64,000 bases of DNA from Micromonospora sp. WMMD812 (GCF_027497215.1 NZ_CP114904.1:3370001-3434000), one strand, 5' to 3'; positions 38,542 to 47,488 are shown, counted from the first letter of the stretch. Translations and numbers: made by a program. Notes: generated by a model from the sequence alone, not told the origin.

Positions 38542-39273
38542 ATGACAGACGTCCGCCGCTACATCGCCGAGTTCCTCGGCACTCTCCTGCTGGTCTTCTT
38601 CGGCGTGGGCAGCGCGATCGCGGCCCGGGTCCAGGGCGGTGTGGTGGTGGTGGCGCTCGCCTTCGGACTGGTCCTGATCGCGCTGGTCTACACGATCGGC
38701 CCGCTGTCGGGCAGCCACGTGAACCCGGCGGTCACCCTCGGGGTGCTGATCTCCGGCAAGATCTCGGTGATCGGCGCGGTCGCCTACTGGGTCGCGCAGG
38801 TCCTCGGGGGCATCGTGGGCGCGTTCCTGCTCTGGGCGCTGACGCGCTGGGGTGACGTCGTGGACCAGACCGGCGCGCTCGGCAGCAACGGTTACGGCGC
38901 GCACATCAACCGGGGTGGGGCCGCCCTGCTGGAGACCGTCCTGACCTTCCTGTTCGTGCTGGTCGTGCTGGTCGCGGGCACTCGCGCCGACCACGCCGCC
39001 GTCTCCGGCGTGGCGATCGGGCTGGCGCTCGCCGCGACGCAGCTGGTCGGCACCACCCTGGACGGCGCCTCGGTCAACCCGGCCCGGTCCATCGGCCCGG
39101 CCCTCTTCGAGGGCGGCGTGGCCCTGCGGCAACTGTGGGTGTTCATCGTCTTCCCACTGCTCGGCGGGGCGCTGGCCGCGCTGGTGGCACCGTTGATCAT
39201 CCGGAAGGACGGGCGGTACTGGGGCGGCGAGGAGCAGCCACCGACGCCCGGCCCGGAGGCGCGTCCGATCTGA
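38542..39273 (+). CDS. Aquaporin (MIP family, AqpZ-like)
   Basis: A 243-residue channel with six transmembrane helices and both NPA boxes: SGSHVNPAVTLG (half 1) and GASVNPARSIGPAL (half 2). The arginine after the second box (NPAR) is present. The narrow-pore pattern resembles AqpZ water channels more than glycerol facilitators (which have NPARD), but selectivity is an inference. ATG at 38542. It is the only gene in its transcript, followed by the dacB promoter region. Confidence 0.92.
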   Translation: MTDVRRYIAEFLGTLLLVFFGVGSAIAARVQGGVVVVALAFGLVLIALVYTIGPLSGSHVNPAVTLGVLISGKISVIGAVAYWVAQVLGGIVGAFLLWALTRWGDVVDQTGALGSNGYGAHINRGGAALLETVLTFLFVLVVLVAGTRADHAAVSGVAIGLALAATQLVGTTLDGASVNPARSIGPALFEGGVALRQLWVFIVFPLLGGALAALVAPLIIRKDGRYWGGEEQPPTPGPEARPI

Positions 39274-39356
39274 CGCCGTCGCCCACCACGGCCGTACGGC
39301 AAAAACCTTCGACTCTGGCTCTTCACTGGCGATTATCTCCGTGACACGATCGGCGC

Positions 39357-40937
39357 ATGCATCGTCGTCTCTTCCCTCGGACGCTGGCGCTGGTGGCGCT
39401 GGTGGCCGCAGCCGCCACCGCCGGCGCGCCCGGCGCCACCGCCGAGGCTCCGGCCCCCGCGGTGACCCGCCTCCACGCGACCATCGACGCGATCCTCGCC
39501 GACTCCCGACTCGCCGGGGCGCAGGCCTCCGTGGTCGTGGTGGACACCGCGACCGGCCAGACCCTGTACGACCGCAACGGCGACCGCCGCCTGGTGCCGG
39601 CCTCCAACACCAAGCTGCTCACCTCCACCGCGGCCATGGCGCTGCTCGGGCCGGACCACCGGTTCACCACCGATGTGCGCAGCAGCGGCAAGCGGCGCGC
39701 CGGGCTGCTCGCCGGCGACCTCTACCTGCGCGGCGGCGGCGACCCGACCATGCTGGCGAAGGACTACGACGCGCTCGCCGCACAGGTGGCGGCCGGCGGC
39801 GTGCGGGTCGTCACCGGCGATCTCGTGGCCGACGACACCCGCTACGACCGGACCCGCCTCGGGCCGGACTGGACCTGGGACGACGAGCCCTACTACTACG
39901 CCGCGCAGGTCTCCGCGCTGACCGTCGCGCCGGACACCGACTACGACGCCGGCACGGTCATCGTCCACGCGGCTCCCGGCAAGGCTGGCGCCCCGCCGGT
40001 CATCACCACCACCCCCGCCACCGGCTACCTGCGGTTCGACAACCGCGCCCGGACGGTGGCCGGCGGCGAGACGTCGATCTCCTTCGAGCGCGAGCACGGC
40101 GGCAACACCGTCGTGGTCACCGGCCAGATCGCGGTGGGCGACGAGCCGGCGAGCGACTGGGTGACGGTCTGGGAGCCGACCGGCTACGCCGCCGACGTGT
40201 TCCGGGCGGCGCTGCGCCGGCACGGCGTCACGGTGCTCGGCCGGACCACGGTGGGCACGCCCGCCCCCACCGGGGCGGCCACCCTGGCCCGGCACGACTC
40301 GATGCCCCTGGCCGAGCTGATGGTGCCGTTCCTCAAGCTGTCCAACAACGGGCACGCCGAGGTGCTGACCAAGGAGATCGGGCGGGTGCGCTCCGGTTCG
40401 GGCACCTGGTCGGCCGGGCTCACCGCGATCAGCGGCTACGTCGCCGAGGCCGGCATGGACACCGGCACGCTGCGCCAGCGGGACGGGTCGGGGCTCTCCC
40501 GCCGGAACCTGATCCCGGCCGGTGAATTCGTGGACCTGCTCGCCGCCGTCCGCGGCCAGCCGTGGTTCGACACCTGGTACGCGGCGCTGCCGATCGCCGG
40601 CGAGCCCGAGCGCTTCGTCGGCGGCACGCTGCGCAGCCGGATGCTGGGCACCCCGGCGGCCGGGAACGTGCACGCCAAGACCGGCAGCCTCACCGGCGTC
40701 TCCGGCCTCTCCGGCTACGCCACCGACGCCGACGGCCGGGTGCTGGCGTTCTCCATCCTGCTGAACAACTACCTGGCCTCGTCGGTCAAGGGGTTGGAGG
40801 ACCAGATCGCCGTCGCGCTCGCCACGTACAGCGAGACGAGCGGGGCCACGGCGCGGGTGGCGCCGGCCGCGGAGCCCGACCGCACCGGAGCGCCCGACGG
40901 GCTGGAGTGCTCCTGGGTCAAGCCGATCGCCTGCTGA
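39357..40937 (+). CDS. dacB: D-alanyl-D-alanine carboxypeptidase/endopeptidase, PBP4 (S13)
   Basis: A 526-residue low-molecular-mass penicillin-binding protein that trims or opens peptidoglycan cross-links outside the cell. Signal peptide MHRRLFPRTLALVALVAAAA with cleavage near residue 25-30; the three active-site motifs are SNTK (S83, K86), SNN (LKLSNNGHAE) and KTG (HAKTGSLTG). The large S13 insertion between motifs 1 and 2 is present. ATG at 39357; a promoter-like TTCGAC-N18-TTATCT lies about 50 bases upstream. A strong terminator follows. Confidence 0.93.
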   Translation: MHRRLFPRTLALVALVAAAATAGAPGATAEAPAPAVTRLHATIDAILADSRLAGAQASVVVVDTATGQTLYDRNGDRRLVPASNTKLLTSTAAMALLGPDHRFTTDVRSSGKRRAGLLAGDLYLRGGGDPTMLAKDYDALAAQVAAGGVRVVTGDLVADDTRYDRTRLGPDWTWDDEPYYYAAQVSALTVAPDTDYDAGTVIVHAAPGKAGAPPVITTTPATGYLRFDNRARTVAGGETSISFEREHGGNTVVVTGQIAVGDEPASDWVTVWEPTGYAADVFRAALRRHGVTVLGRTTVGTPAPTGAATLARHDSMPLAELMVPFLKLSNNGHAEVLTKEIGRVRSGSGTWSAGLTAISGYVAEAGMDTGTLRQRDGSGLSRRNLIPAGEFVDLLAAVRGQPWFDTWYAALPIAGEPERFVGGTLRSRMLGTPAAGNVHAKTGSLTGVSGLSGYATDADGRVLAFSILLNNYLASSVKGLEDQIAVALATYSETSGATARVAPAAEPDRTGAPDGLECSWVKPIAC

Positions 40938-40948
40938 GCCGCGGGGCC

Positions 40949-40986
40949 GGGCTCGCGGCTCCCGCCGGCGGCGGAGCCGCGAGCCC
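40949..40986. terminator. Bidirectional terminator after dacB
   Basis: Perfect 14-bp stem (40949-40962 and 40973-40986) with a 10-nt loop, between the convergent stops of dacB and the gene at 40992. Confidence 0.8.
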
Positions 40987-40991
40987 GCCGC

Positions 40992-41321
40992 TCAGGCACG
41001 CGGGCGGCTCGGCACCGGGGCAGCCGGATCGCCGCGTTCGATGAGCGCGGCGATGTCGGCATCCCGCAGCCCGCGCAGCGCCAGCACTTGGGTCCCCCAG
41101 CGGTGCAGCCGGCACGGGTGTGGACTCGCGTCGTTGCGGCAGACCGTCCCGCCCGACCAACTCCGCGGCGCGTGCACCACCACCGCCCGCACCGCGAACT
41201 GGGCGTCCTCACCTGTCACATAGGGCGGTAGCGGGATCTCCCGGAGCACGTCACCGGACGGCTCCGCGGCAGCGGCGGCCGCGGAGCCGGCACGGGCGCG
41301 GCGGGCTGTGCTGCTGCTCAT
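40992..41321 (-). CDS. Cys/His-motif family protein, paralogue 1
   Basis: A 109-residue protein of no family I know. An alanine/serine-rich start precedes a core with H50-x10-C61-RND-x4-P-C70-RLHRWG (H73), a spacing that suits a bound zinc ion, and a helix VLALRGLRDADIAALIERG. The same pattern with identical spacing occurs in the gene at 48675. ATG at 41321 follows GGAGG by eight bases, which decides the start. No signal peptide. The RND and HRWG blocks suggest a nucleic-acid or protein-binding mini-domain, but that is speculation. Confidence 0.78.
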   Translation of the reverse strand: MSSSTARRARAGSAAAAAAEPSGDVLREIPLPPYVTGEDAQFAVRAVVVHAPRSWSGGTVCRNDASPHPCRLHRWGTQVLALRGLRDADIAALIERGDPAAPVPSRPRA

Positions 41322-41432
41322 CTGCGGGCCTCCATACAGGACGGTCGGACCGGGACAGCAGAAAGTTACGCCGACGTGGACGGGCGGCGACGGACAAACT
41401 GTCCCGGCGCCGCCCAACCGATCCGGCCCCGG

Positions 41433-41870
41433 TCAGGCGCGCTCCAGCACCACCACCGGGATCTCCCGGTCGGTCTTGGTCTGGTACTCGTCGTACGCCG
41501 GCCAGATACCGGCCATCGTCGCCCACATCCGGGGCTTCTCCTCCGGCGTGGCCGGACGCGCCCGGGCGGTGAACCGCTCGCCTTCGACCTGCACCTCCGC
41601 GTGCGGGTCCGCGAGCAGGTTGAGGAACCAGGCCGGATGCTCCGGGGCGCCGCCCTGCGAGGCGACGACCAGGTAGCGGTCCTCGTCCCGGCCGTAGATC
41701 AGGGCGGTGCGGCGCAGCTTTCCGCTGTGCCGGCCGCGAGTGGTCAGCAGCAGCGTGAACACCCCGGGCCGCCACTCGTGGCCGTCGGCGCCGTCGGTCT
41801 CCAGGTAACGGCGGATGTGGTCGGCGACCCAACCCGTGGGGCTGTCCAGAACCTGTTCACTGGAGGTCAT
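41433..41870 (-). CDS. Deazaflavin (F420)-dependent nitroreductase family protein
   Basis: A 145-residue split-barrel protein of the Ddn/FDOR-A type. WRPGVFTLLLTTRGRHSGKLRRTALIYG, split at residues 32-59, and YLVVASQGGAPEHPAWFLNLLADP hold the F420 phosphate-binding lysine/arginine residues and the hallmark HPxWxxNL. Ends with a C-terminal tyrosine/lysine-rich helix and a strand. In mycobacteria Ddn reduces quinones with F420H2. ATG at 41870 has GGAG seven bases upstream. One of three split-barrel proteins in this 5.4-kb stretch. Confidence 0.88.
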   Translation of the reverse strand: MTSSEQVLDSPTGWVADHIRRYLETDGADGHEWRPGVFTLLLTTRGRHSGKLRRTALIYGRDEDRYLVVASQGGAPEHPAWFLNLLADPHAEVQVEGERFTARARPATPEEKPRMWATMAGIWPAYDEYQTKTDREIPVVVLERA

Positions 41871-42009
41871 CGCTGCGCTCCTTGAGAGATCTCTCGGTCG
41901 TCGCGCCCACGCTACTCCGGCGCGCCCCCGCCGGCCGGGCGAACGCGACGCCCCACCCGCGCCGGGCGGACGGGGCGGCCACGCCGGGCCGGCGCGGCGG
42001 ACCCGGCGA

Positions 42010-42987
42010 TCAGCGCAGGGCGACGGCCTGGAGGCCGACGTTGCCGCAGTCTCGGCTGAAGACCGCCTCGGTGGTCCAGGTGATGAGCAGCCGGGCTCCC
42101 TCGGGGGCGCGGAACCGCAGGGTGAACTCGGCGCTGCGGCTGGTGTGCGGGTCCTCCATCCGCACCGTCGTGGTCGGACCGCCCACCGACAGCCGCGCCT
42201 CCAGACGGGCCCGCGCCATCCAGAGCCCCGCGTAGAGCCGTACGGTGCGCAACTCGCCGCTGGCGGCGACCGCCAGCGCGAAGCCGCTGCCGGTGCCGCA
42301 GGTGTAGACGCCGTTCGGGGTGCCGTCGACCGTGCGTTCCCGCGTGCCGTCCCGCCAGCTGAAGATTTCCTGGTTGCCGTCCCAGCCGCCGCGTGCGCCG
42401 CTGCCACCCTCGTCGACGATCTCGCCGGACCCGTCCCGCTTGCGGACGATCGACTCGCCGCCGCGCAGCCCCCAGTGCACCCAGTCCCGGGGCCCGGCGG
42501 CGGTCAGGTCGACCTCGGCGGGGATGTCGCCCTGGGTGACGGTGAGCAGCGGGGGCGCGGGCGCGTTCGGCGTGGGCGGCGTGGCCGACGGGCTGGGCGC
42601 GAGGGTGGGTTGGCGCTGCCGCGGCTGCAGCCCGGGCGTGGCCGGCCCGGTGTCGCTCCGGTTCGCCTCGATCGCCGGGAAGCCGGTCGAGCGGCCGGCC
42701 CCGGCGGGCAACCCGCCGGGCAGCGCCGGGTCGGACTCCGGACGGGTGCCGACGTACGCGAGCAGCGCGGTCAGGCTGGCCAGCAGGGCGAGCCCGGCGG
42801 CCGCCAGGCGGCGCTGCCCGAGCGGGGCCGGCCACCGCCGCAGCGCGGCGCGGGCCCGGGCCGGCAGCGGGACGGTCGACCGGTGCCGGGGCGGTGTGGT
42901 GGCGGCCCGGTGACCGGCTCCCCCGCCGGACCTGCCCGTGCCCGCCCGGCTGAAGTCGTCCTCCGCCACCGGCCCTCCGCTCCGCAC
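42010..42987 (-). CDS. Membrane-anchored extracytoplasmic protein of unknown function
   Basis: A 325-residue protein with a cytoplasmic arginine/proline-rich N-terminus, one transmembrane helix (RRLAAAGLALLASLTALLAYV, split near 59-78), a proline/threonine-rich linker (about 85-147) and a C-terminal extracellular beta domain with two cysteines (GVYTCGTGSG and SRDCGNVGLQ). The domain pattern (DWVHWG, RLYAGLWMARARLEA) resembles carbohydrate-binding sandwiches but I cannot name it. GTG at 42987; GTG at 42969 is an alternative right after GGAGGG. Confidence 0.7.
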   Translation of the reverse strand: MRSGGPVAEDDFSRAGTGRSGGGAGHRAATTPPRHRSTVPLPARARAALRRWPAPLGQRRLAAAGLALLASLTALLAYVGTRPESDPALPGGLPAGAGRSTGFPAIEANRSDTGPATPGLQPRQRQPTLAPSPSATPPTPNAPAPPLLTVTQGDIPAEVDLTAAGPRDWVHWGLRGGESIVRKRDGSGEIVDEGGSGARGGWDGNQEIFSWRDGTRERTVDGTPNGVYTCGTGSGFALAVAASGELRTVRLYAGLWMARARLEARLSVGGPTTTVRMEDPHTSRSAEFTLRFRAPEGARLLITWTTEAVFSRDCGNVGLQAVALR

Positions 42988-43167
42988 CGGACGGTCCGGC
43001 CCGGTGGCGCGCGTCGTCCGCGGAGGGTTCGCCCCCGCGCGGTTTCGCTCGGATCCACCAGAACCGGACGGTCGACGTGTCCAGTCTGTCAGCGCACCGT
43101 AGCGGACATCGACCGGAAGCGGAATCGAGGTCCCTCGCGTCGACGGGGCGGGCGGACCTCGGCGCCG

Positions 43168-43617
43168 TCAGCGCCGCTCGCGGCGGCGCAGGCCACGACC
43201 CGGATGCCAGCTCTCGATCACCAGGTGGTCCGGCGGGTCACCGACCCGGGTCAGTACCACCTCGGTCAGTTCGATCCGGAATCGGTGCGAGCCGTTCTCG
43301 CCGGGCGGCTCCTCGTGCGCGATGCCGCTGATCTTCGCGTCGCCGTCCCAGGCGGCCGGATCGTCCGGCGGCGCGTCCTCGGTCGGGCAGTGCAGCGACA
43401 CCCGCGGGTCGCGGCGCAGGTCCTGCGCCTTCAGCGCGCCGGCCATGCTGCCCAGTCGCAGCTGGTCCGCGCCGAACTCGAACTCGGTGCCACTGATCCG
43501 CGGCGCGCCGTCCCGGCGCAGCGTCGCCATCGTGCCGTGCTTGCGCACCGCGAAGCGGGCGCGTACGCGCGCGGCGAACTCGGGTTGCTCGTCGACGAGG
43601 TCTGACCACCATGCCAT
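43168..43617 (-). CDS. Pyridoxamine 5'-phosphate oxidase-like (split-barrel) protein
   Basis: A 149-residue FMN/F420-binding split barrel. The start ATLRRDGAPRISGTEFEF and LKAQDLRRDPRVSLHCPTED are characteristic of the actinobacterial PPOX/FDOR-B group (GxPRxSxTEF-like and DLRRDPR). The final strand FRIELTEVVLTRVG fits the family. Cofactor (FMN, F420 or heme) is unclear. ATG at 43617. It is the second split-barrel gene in this region. Confidence 0.8.
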   Translation of the reverse strand: MAWWSDLVDEQPEFAARVRARFAVRKHGTMATLRRDGAPRISGTEFEFGADQLRLGSMAGALKAQDLRRDPRVSLHCPTEDAPPDDPAAWDGDAKISGIAHEEPPGENGSHRFRIELTEVVLTRVGDPPDHLVIESWHPGRGLRRRERR

Positions 43618-43674
43618 GTCAACCACGATGGCAGCGAAACCTGACAACCGGTGTCGGCTTTCCTCGACCGACTC

Positions 43675-44268
43675 TCAACCGACCTCGAAGCCGAGCGCCC
43701 GAGCGATCAGCACCGCCTGTTCCGGGTCGATGATCGCGCCGGCCCGCTCCACTCCCAGCGGGTCGAGCCCGGTGAGGTCGCTGCCGCGCAGGTCCGCGCC
43801 GCCGAGGCGGGCGGCGTGCAGTTGGGCGGCGGCGAGGTCGACGCCGGTCACGGTGGCGCCGGTGAGGTTGGCCCCGGTGAGATCGACCTCGCGCATCCGC
43901 ACGTCGGTGAGGCGGACGCCCCGCAGGTCGGCGCCGGCCAGGCCGACGAAGGACCAGTCGCCGCCGGTGACGGTCAGCGGGCGCAGGTCGCACTGGTCGA
44001 AGGTGCTGCCGACCAGCTTGCAGCCGGTGAACTCGGCCTCGAAGAAGTTGCCGCGCTTGAAGGTGCAGCGGGTGAAGGCCGAGTCGGTGTGTTGGGAGGC
44101 GTTGAACCGGACGTTGCCGAAGGTGCACTCGGTGAAGACCGCGCCACGGGTGACGGCCTCGGTGAGGTCGACGTGGAAGAACTCGCAGCGGGCGAAGTGC
44201 CGGTCGACCAGCTCATCGCCGTACCAGTCCTCGTCGCGGAAGGTGGTGTCCTCGGTCAGCTCCGGCAT
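43675..44268 (-). CDS. Pentapeptide-repeat protein
   Basis: A 197-residue protein made almost wholly of pentapeptide repeats A(D/N)LxX: first an F-centred set (CEFFHVDLTEAVTRGAVFTE, CTFGNVRF, CTFKRGNFFEAEFTGCKL) and then an L-centred set (GADLRGVRLTDV, GANLTGATVTGVDL, GADLRGSDLTGL). The fold is a right-handed quadrilateral beta helix. Some members (MfpA, Qnr) mimic DNA and protect gyrase from quinolones; this one has the size but the link is not established. ATG at 44268. Divergent from the beta-lactamase-like gene. Confidence 0.87.
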   Translation of the reverse strand: MPELTEDTTFRDEDWYGDELVDRHFARCEFFHVDLTEAVTRGAVFTECTFGNVRFNASQHTDSAFTRCTFKRGNFFEAEFTGCKLVGSTFDQCDLRPLTVTGGDWSFVGLAGADLRGVRLTDVRMREVDLTGANLTGATVTGVDLAAAQLHAARLGGADLRGSDLTGLDPLGVERAGAIIDPEQAVLIARALGFEVG

Positions 44269-44342
44269 CCGGCCAGGGTAGTGGCCGGCACCGACAGGTG
44301 GGCCCTTCCGGTCCGGGCGGACCGACGAGTAGGTTCGGCGAC

Positions 44343-45575
44343 GTGAGCGTGGCACGGAGCATCGACCCGGACCAGATCGGCTTCGACCCGGCGCGGCTGG
44401 CGCGGATCGACGAGCACTTCGGCAGGTACGTCGACGACGGCCGGCTCGCCGGCTGGCAGGCGGTGGTCACCCGGCGCGGGGAGGTGGTCCACTCCACGAC
44501 GTACGGGCTGCGGGATCTGGAGGCCGGCGCGCCGGTCGAGCCGGACACCCTGTGGCGGATCTACTCGATGACCAAGCCGGTCACCTCCGTCGCGGCGATG
44601 ATGCTCTGGGAGGAGGGCCGGTTCGAGCTGACCGACGAGATCAGCCGCTGGCTGCCCGAGTTCGCCGACCTGCGGGTCTACTCCAAGGGCTCGACGCTCA
44701 AGCCGTACACGGTGCCGGCCGTGGAGCCGATCCGGGTCTGGCACCTGCTCACCCACACCTCCGGCCTGACGTACGGCTTCATGCAGACCTCGGTGGTCGA
44801 CGGCCTCTACCGGGCCGCCGGCTACGACCTGTACCCGCCGGCGGACGTCGACCTCGCCACCGCCTCGCGGGCCTTCGGCCAGCTGCCGCTGCTCTTCCAG
44901 CCCGGCACCGCCTGGGGCTACTCCGTCGCCACGGACGTGCTGGGCCGGCTGATCGAGGTGGTCTCCGGGCAGAGCCTCGACGCCTTCTTCACCGACCGGA
45001 TCTTCCGTCCGCTCGGCATGACCGACACGCACTGGTGGGTCGAGGGCGACGCCGCGGACCGGCTCGGCGCGCTCTACGCGCCGGACCCGCGCACCGGCCG
45101 CGCCTTCCGCTACGACAAGCTGGGCGCCCTGGCGTACGAGAAGCCGGCCCTGCTCTCCGGCGGCGGTGGCCTGATCTCCACCGCCGCCGACTACCACCGG
45201 TTCACCCAGATGCTGCTGCGCGGCGGCGAGCTGGACGGGGTACGCCTGCTCGGTCCGCGCACGGTGCGTTTCATGACCCGCAACCACCTGCCCGGCGGGC
45301 AGGACCTGGGCACCCTCTCCACCGGCGGGTTCGCCGAGACCACCCTCGACGGGATCGGCTTCGGGCTCGGCTTCGCCGTGGTCGACGACCCGATCCCCAG
45401 CCGGGTGCCGAGCAGCGTCGGCGAGTACTACTGGGGCGGGGTGGCGAGCACCGCTTTCTGGGTCGACCCGGCCGAGGAGGTCACCGCGCTGTTCTTCACG
45501 CAGCTCCTCCCGTCGAGCACCTACCCGATCCGGCCGCAGCTGCGCCAGCTGGTCTACTCCGCCCTGGTCGACTGA
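44343..45575 (+). CDS. Serine hydrolase, class C beta-lactamase-like
   Basis: A 410-residue penicillin-binding-protein-like hydrolase without signal peptide, so probably an esterase or cytosolic peptidase rather than a beta-lactamase. The nucleophile motif SMTK is S75/K78; the second motif is GYSVATD, with tyrosine in the YxN position; HLLTHTSGL and FEPGTAW-like FQPGTAWGYS are typical of the EstB/6-aminohexanoate-dimer hydrolase group. GTG at 44343 lies within the divergent gap after the pentapeptide gene. Substrate unknown. Confidence 0.87.
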   Translation: MSVARSIDPDQIGFDPARLARIDEHFGRYVDDGRLAGWQAVVTRRGEVVHSTTYGLRDLEAGAPVEPDTLWRIYSMTKPVTSVAAMMLWEEGRFELTDEISRWLPEFADLRVYSKGSTLKPYTVPAVEPIRVWHLLTHTSGLTYGFMQTSVVDGLYRAAGYDLYPPADVDLATASRAFGQLPLLFQPGTAWGYSVATDVLGRLIEVVSGQSLDAFFTDRIFRPLGMTDTHWWVEGDAADRLGALYAPDPRTGRAFRYDKLGALAYEKPALLSGGGGLISTAADYHRFTQMLLRGGELDGVRLLGPRTVRFMTRNHLPGGQDLGTLSTGGFAETTLDGIGFGLGFAVVDDPIPSRVPSSVGEYYWGGVASTAFWVDPAEEVTALFFTQLLPSSTYPIRPQLRQLVYSALVD

Positions 45576-45664
45576 CCGCACCCCGGGCGTTCTTCGGGTA
45601 ACGGCACCCGCCGGCCGGCCCGGTCATAGCCTGGGGACGAGGTCACGTCCGGCGGGAGGCGGTC

Positions 45665-46306
45665 ATGAGCAGCATCGTCGTGTTCGGCGCGGGCGGCACC
45701 GCGGGGTCCCGGGTCACCGCCGAGGCGGTCAACCGGGGGCACCGGGTCACCGCCGCCGTACGCCGCCCGGAGGCCACCTCGTACCTGCCGGCCGGCGTCC
45801 GGGTGGTGACCGGTGACGCGACCAGCGAACGGAGCGTGCGGGAGCTGGCCCCGGAGGCGGACGTGCTGGTGGTGGCCATCGGCGGCGACGGGCGCGGGCT
45901 GTGGCGGGACGCGGCCGAGACGCTGGTCGGCACGTTGCGGGGGATGCCGGATCCGCCCCGGATCATCCACCTCGGTGGCGGCTCGACCCTGCTCACCCCG
46001 AAGGGGACACGCTTCCTCGACGAGCCGGACTTCCCGGCGGAATACCGCGACTCGTCCCAGGGCCAGGCGGACGCGCTCGACTACTACCGCACCAGCGCCG
46101 ACGGAGTGACCTGGACGTATGTGTCCCCGCCGCCGCTGGAGTTCCACCCGGGCGAGCGGACCGGGCACTACCGGACCGGCACCGACCAGCCGGTCACGGA
46201 CGACCAGGGGCGCTCGGTGCTCACCTACGAGGACCTGGCGGTGGCCATCCTCGACGAGATCGAGAACCCCCGGCACGAGAACACCCGCTTCACCGCCGCG
46301 TACTGA
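45665..46306 (+). CDS. NAD(P)H-binding SDR-like protein
   Basis: A 213-residue atypical short-chain dehydrogenase of the NmrA/BVR-B-like group. The cofactor loop is VVFGAGGTAGSRVTAEAVNRGH (residues 4-25 region), and the mid segment ADVLVVAIGGDGRGLW precedes a substrate region ending FHPGERTGHYRTGTDQPVTD. These proteins act as redox sensors or reductases, lacking the classic YxxxK pair; none is seen here. Start ATG 45665 with a weak GGGAGG at 45653. Role unknown. Confidence 0.83.
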   Translation: MSSIVVFGAGGTAGSRVTAEAVNRGHRVTAAVRRPEATSYLPAGVRVVTGDATSERSVRELAPEADVLVVAIGGDGRGLWRDAAETLVGTLRGMPDPPRIIHLGGGSTLLTPKGTRFLDEPDFPAEYRDSSQGQADALDYYRTSADGVTWTYVSPPPLEFHPGERTGHYRTGTDQPVTDDQGRSVLTYEDLAVAILDEIENPRHENTRFTAAY

Positions 46307-46334
46307 GCGCGAGCCGGCGGATGCCGGGGCGCGG

Positions 46335-46799
46335 TCAGTCGGCCAGGCGGGCGGGGAAGCCGCCGGTGGCGATCGGCCCCCAGCGGTCGATGGTGACCCG
46401 GATCAGGGACTTGCCCTGCCGCACCATCGCCGCGCGGTACTCGTCCCAGTCCGGGTGCTCGCCGGAGATGCAGCGGAAGTACTCCACCAGCGGCTCGATC
46501 GCCTCGGGCAGGTCCAGCACCTCGGCGGTGCCGTCGAGCTGCACCCAGGGCCCGTCCCACTCGTCGGAGAGCACACAGGCCGACACCCGCGGGTCGCGGC
46601 GGACGTTGGTCGCCTTGGCCCGCTCCGGGTAGGTGGAGATCACCAACCGGCCGGCGGTGTCGACGCCCGCGGTGACCGGCGAGGCCTGCGGGCGGCCGTC
46701 CGCCCGCGTGGTCATCAGGACCACCCGGTGCCGGGGCCGGAGGAACTCGACCAGGCCGGCCCGGTCGATCTTGGTGTTCGTCGCGATGCTGCGTGCCAC
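46335..46799 (-). CDS. PPOX-class F420-dependent oxidoreductase
   Basis: A 154-residue split-barrel enzyme. The pattern VVLMTTRADGRPQASPVTAGVD, split at residues 26-47, followed by STYPERAKATNVRRDPRVSACV and the final RVTIDRWGPIA, is that of the F420-dependent FDOR-B group (Rv1155-like), which includes biliverdin reductases. ATG/GTG at 46799. Third split-barrel gene in the region; it converges with the SDR-like gene with 28 bases between stops. Confidence 0.87.
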   Translation of the reverse strand: MARSIATNTKIDRAGLVEFLRPRHRVVLMTTRADGRPQASPVTAGVDTAGRLVISTYPERAKATNVRRDPRVSACVLSDEWDGPWVQLDGTAEVLDLPEAIEPLVEYFRCISGEHPDWDEYRAAMVRQGKSLIRVTIDRWGPIATGGFPARLAD

Positions 46800-46840
46800 G
46801 GCTCGTTTCTACCAGGGCCGGTCGCCGGGGCGTCCGGGGG

Positions 46841-47488
46841 TCAACGAGGGCGGGGGGTGAGGTGCTCGGCGCCCGGTTGCGCCGGCACCCGGGGCCGGGC
46901 CGAGGGCCGCCAGGCGCGGCCGTTGGCGTAGATCACCCGGAACCCGAGGTACGAGGCGAGCGGTGCCCAGTGCGCCGAGCCCATCCGCAGTTCGGCCGCG
47001 TTGTGCCGCTGTCCGTTGGCCAGCACGTCGAGGAGCACGGTTTCGAAGGCGGCCGATTCCACCCAGTCGACTTCGCGGGTAAAACCGCAGATCAGAGCCG
47101 CTCCGGTGATGTCGAGGAATTCGCGGAGCGTGGCGTCCGAGGCGCGCAGCACCGAACAGCTGCCGAAGTAGAGCCGCCGCCCCTCGCAGCGGCCGGCCAT
47201 CAGTTCGGCGACCTCGGCGAGTTCCACCGAGTGCCAGTCCGTGAGGCGCAGCCGGTTCGGTTCGCCGTGCATGGCGAAGAACCCGACCCGGTGGTCGGCG
47301 TACTGCTTGAGCAGCCAGCGGTCCACGAAGTAGAAGAGCTCGTCGCGGGTGGCCGCGTCCTTGTGGATGAAACGGATCTTGCCGAGTCGTTCGAGCAGTT
47401 CGAGCGTGGGCAGCACGGACCCGCGCTCGTTGAGGTCGCGGTGCCACTGCCCCTCGACGCAGAAGACGCCTCCCCGCGCCACGTCCAC
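46841..47488 (-). CDS. DUF6642-like protein with a caspase-like His-Cys pair
   Basis: A 215-residue protein of unknown function. The opening GVFCVEGQWHRDL, LLERLGKIRFIHKDAATRDE and the repeated strand-helix pattern resemble DUF6642. Notably FFAMHGEPN (H74) and LYFGSCSVL (C111) follow two hydrophobic strands, the layout of the HG and C catalytic pair in clan CD (caspase/CHAT) peptidases. Whether it cleaves proteins is inference. The tail after about residue 190 is proline/arginine-rich. It is divergent from the M15 peptidase gene. No partner scaffold gene lies beside it. Confidence 0.7.
   Translation of the reverse strand: MDVARGGVFCVEGQWHRDLNERGSVLPTLELLERLGKIRFIHKDAATRDELFYFVDRWLLKQYADHRVGFFAMHGEPNRLRLTDWHSVELAEVAELMAGRCEGRRLYFGSCSVLRASDATLREFLDITGAALICGFTREVDWVESAAFETVLLDVLANGQRHNAAELRMGSAHWAPLASYLGFRVIYANGRAWRPSARPRVPAQPGAEHLTPRPR

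Noticed and set aside
44343..45575. Secreted class C beta-lactamase
   Set aside because: The serine motif is there, but no signal peptide is present and the flanking motifs fit the esterase/dimer-hydrolase group better.
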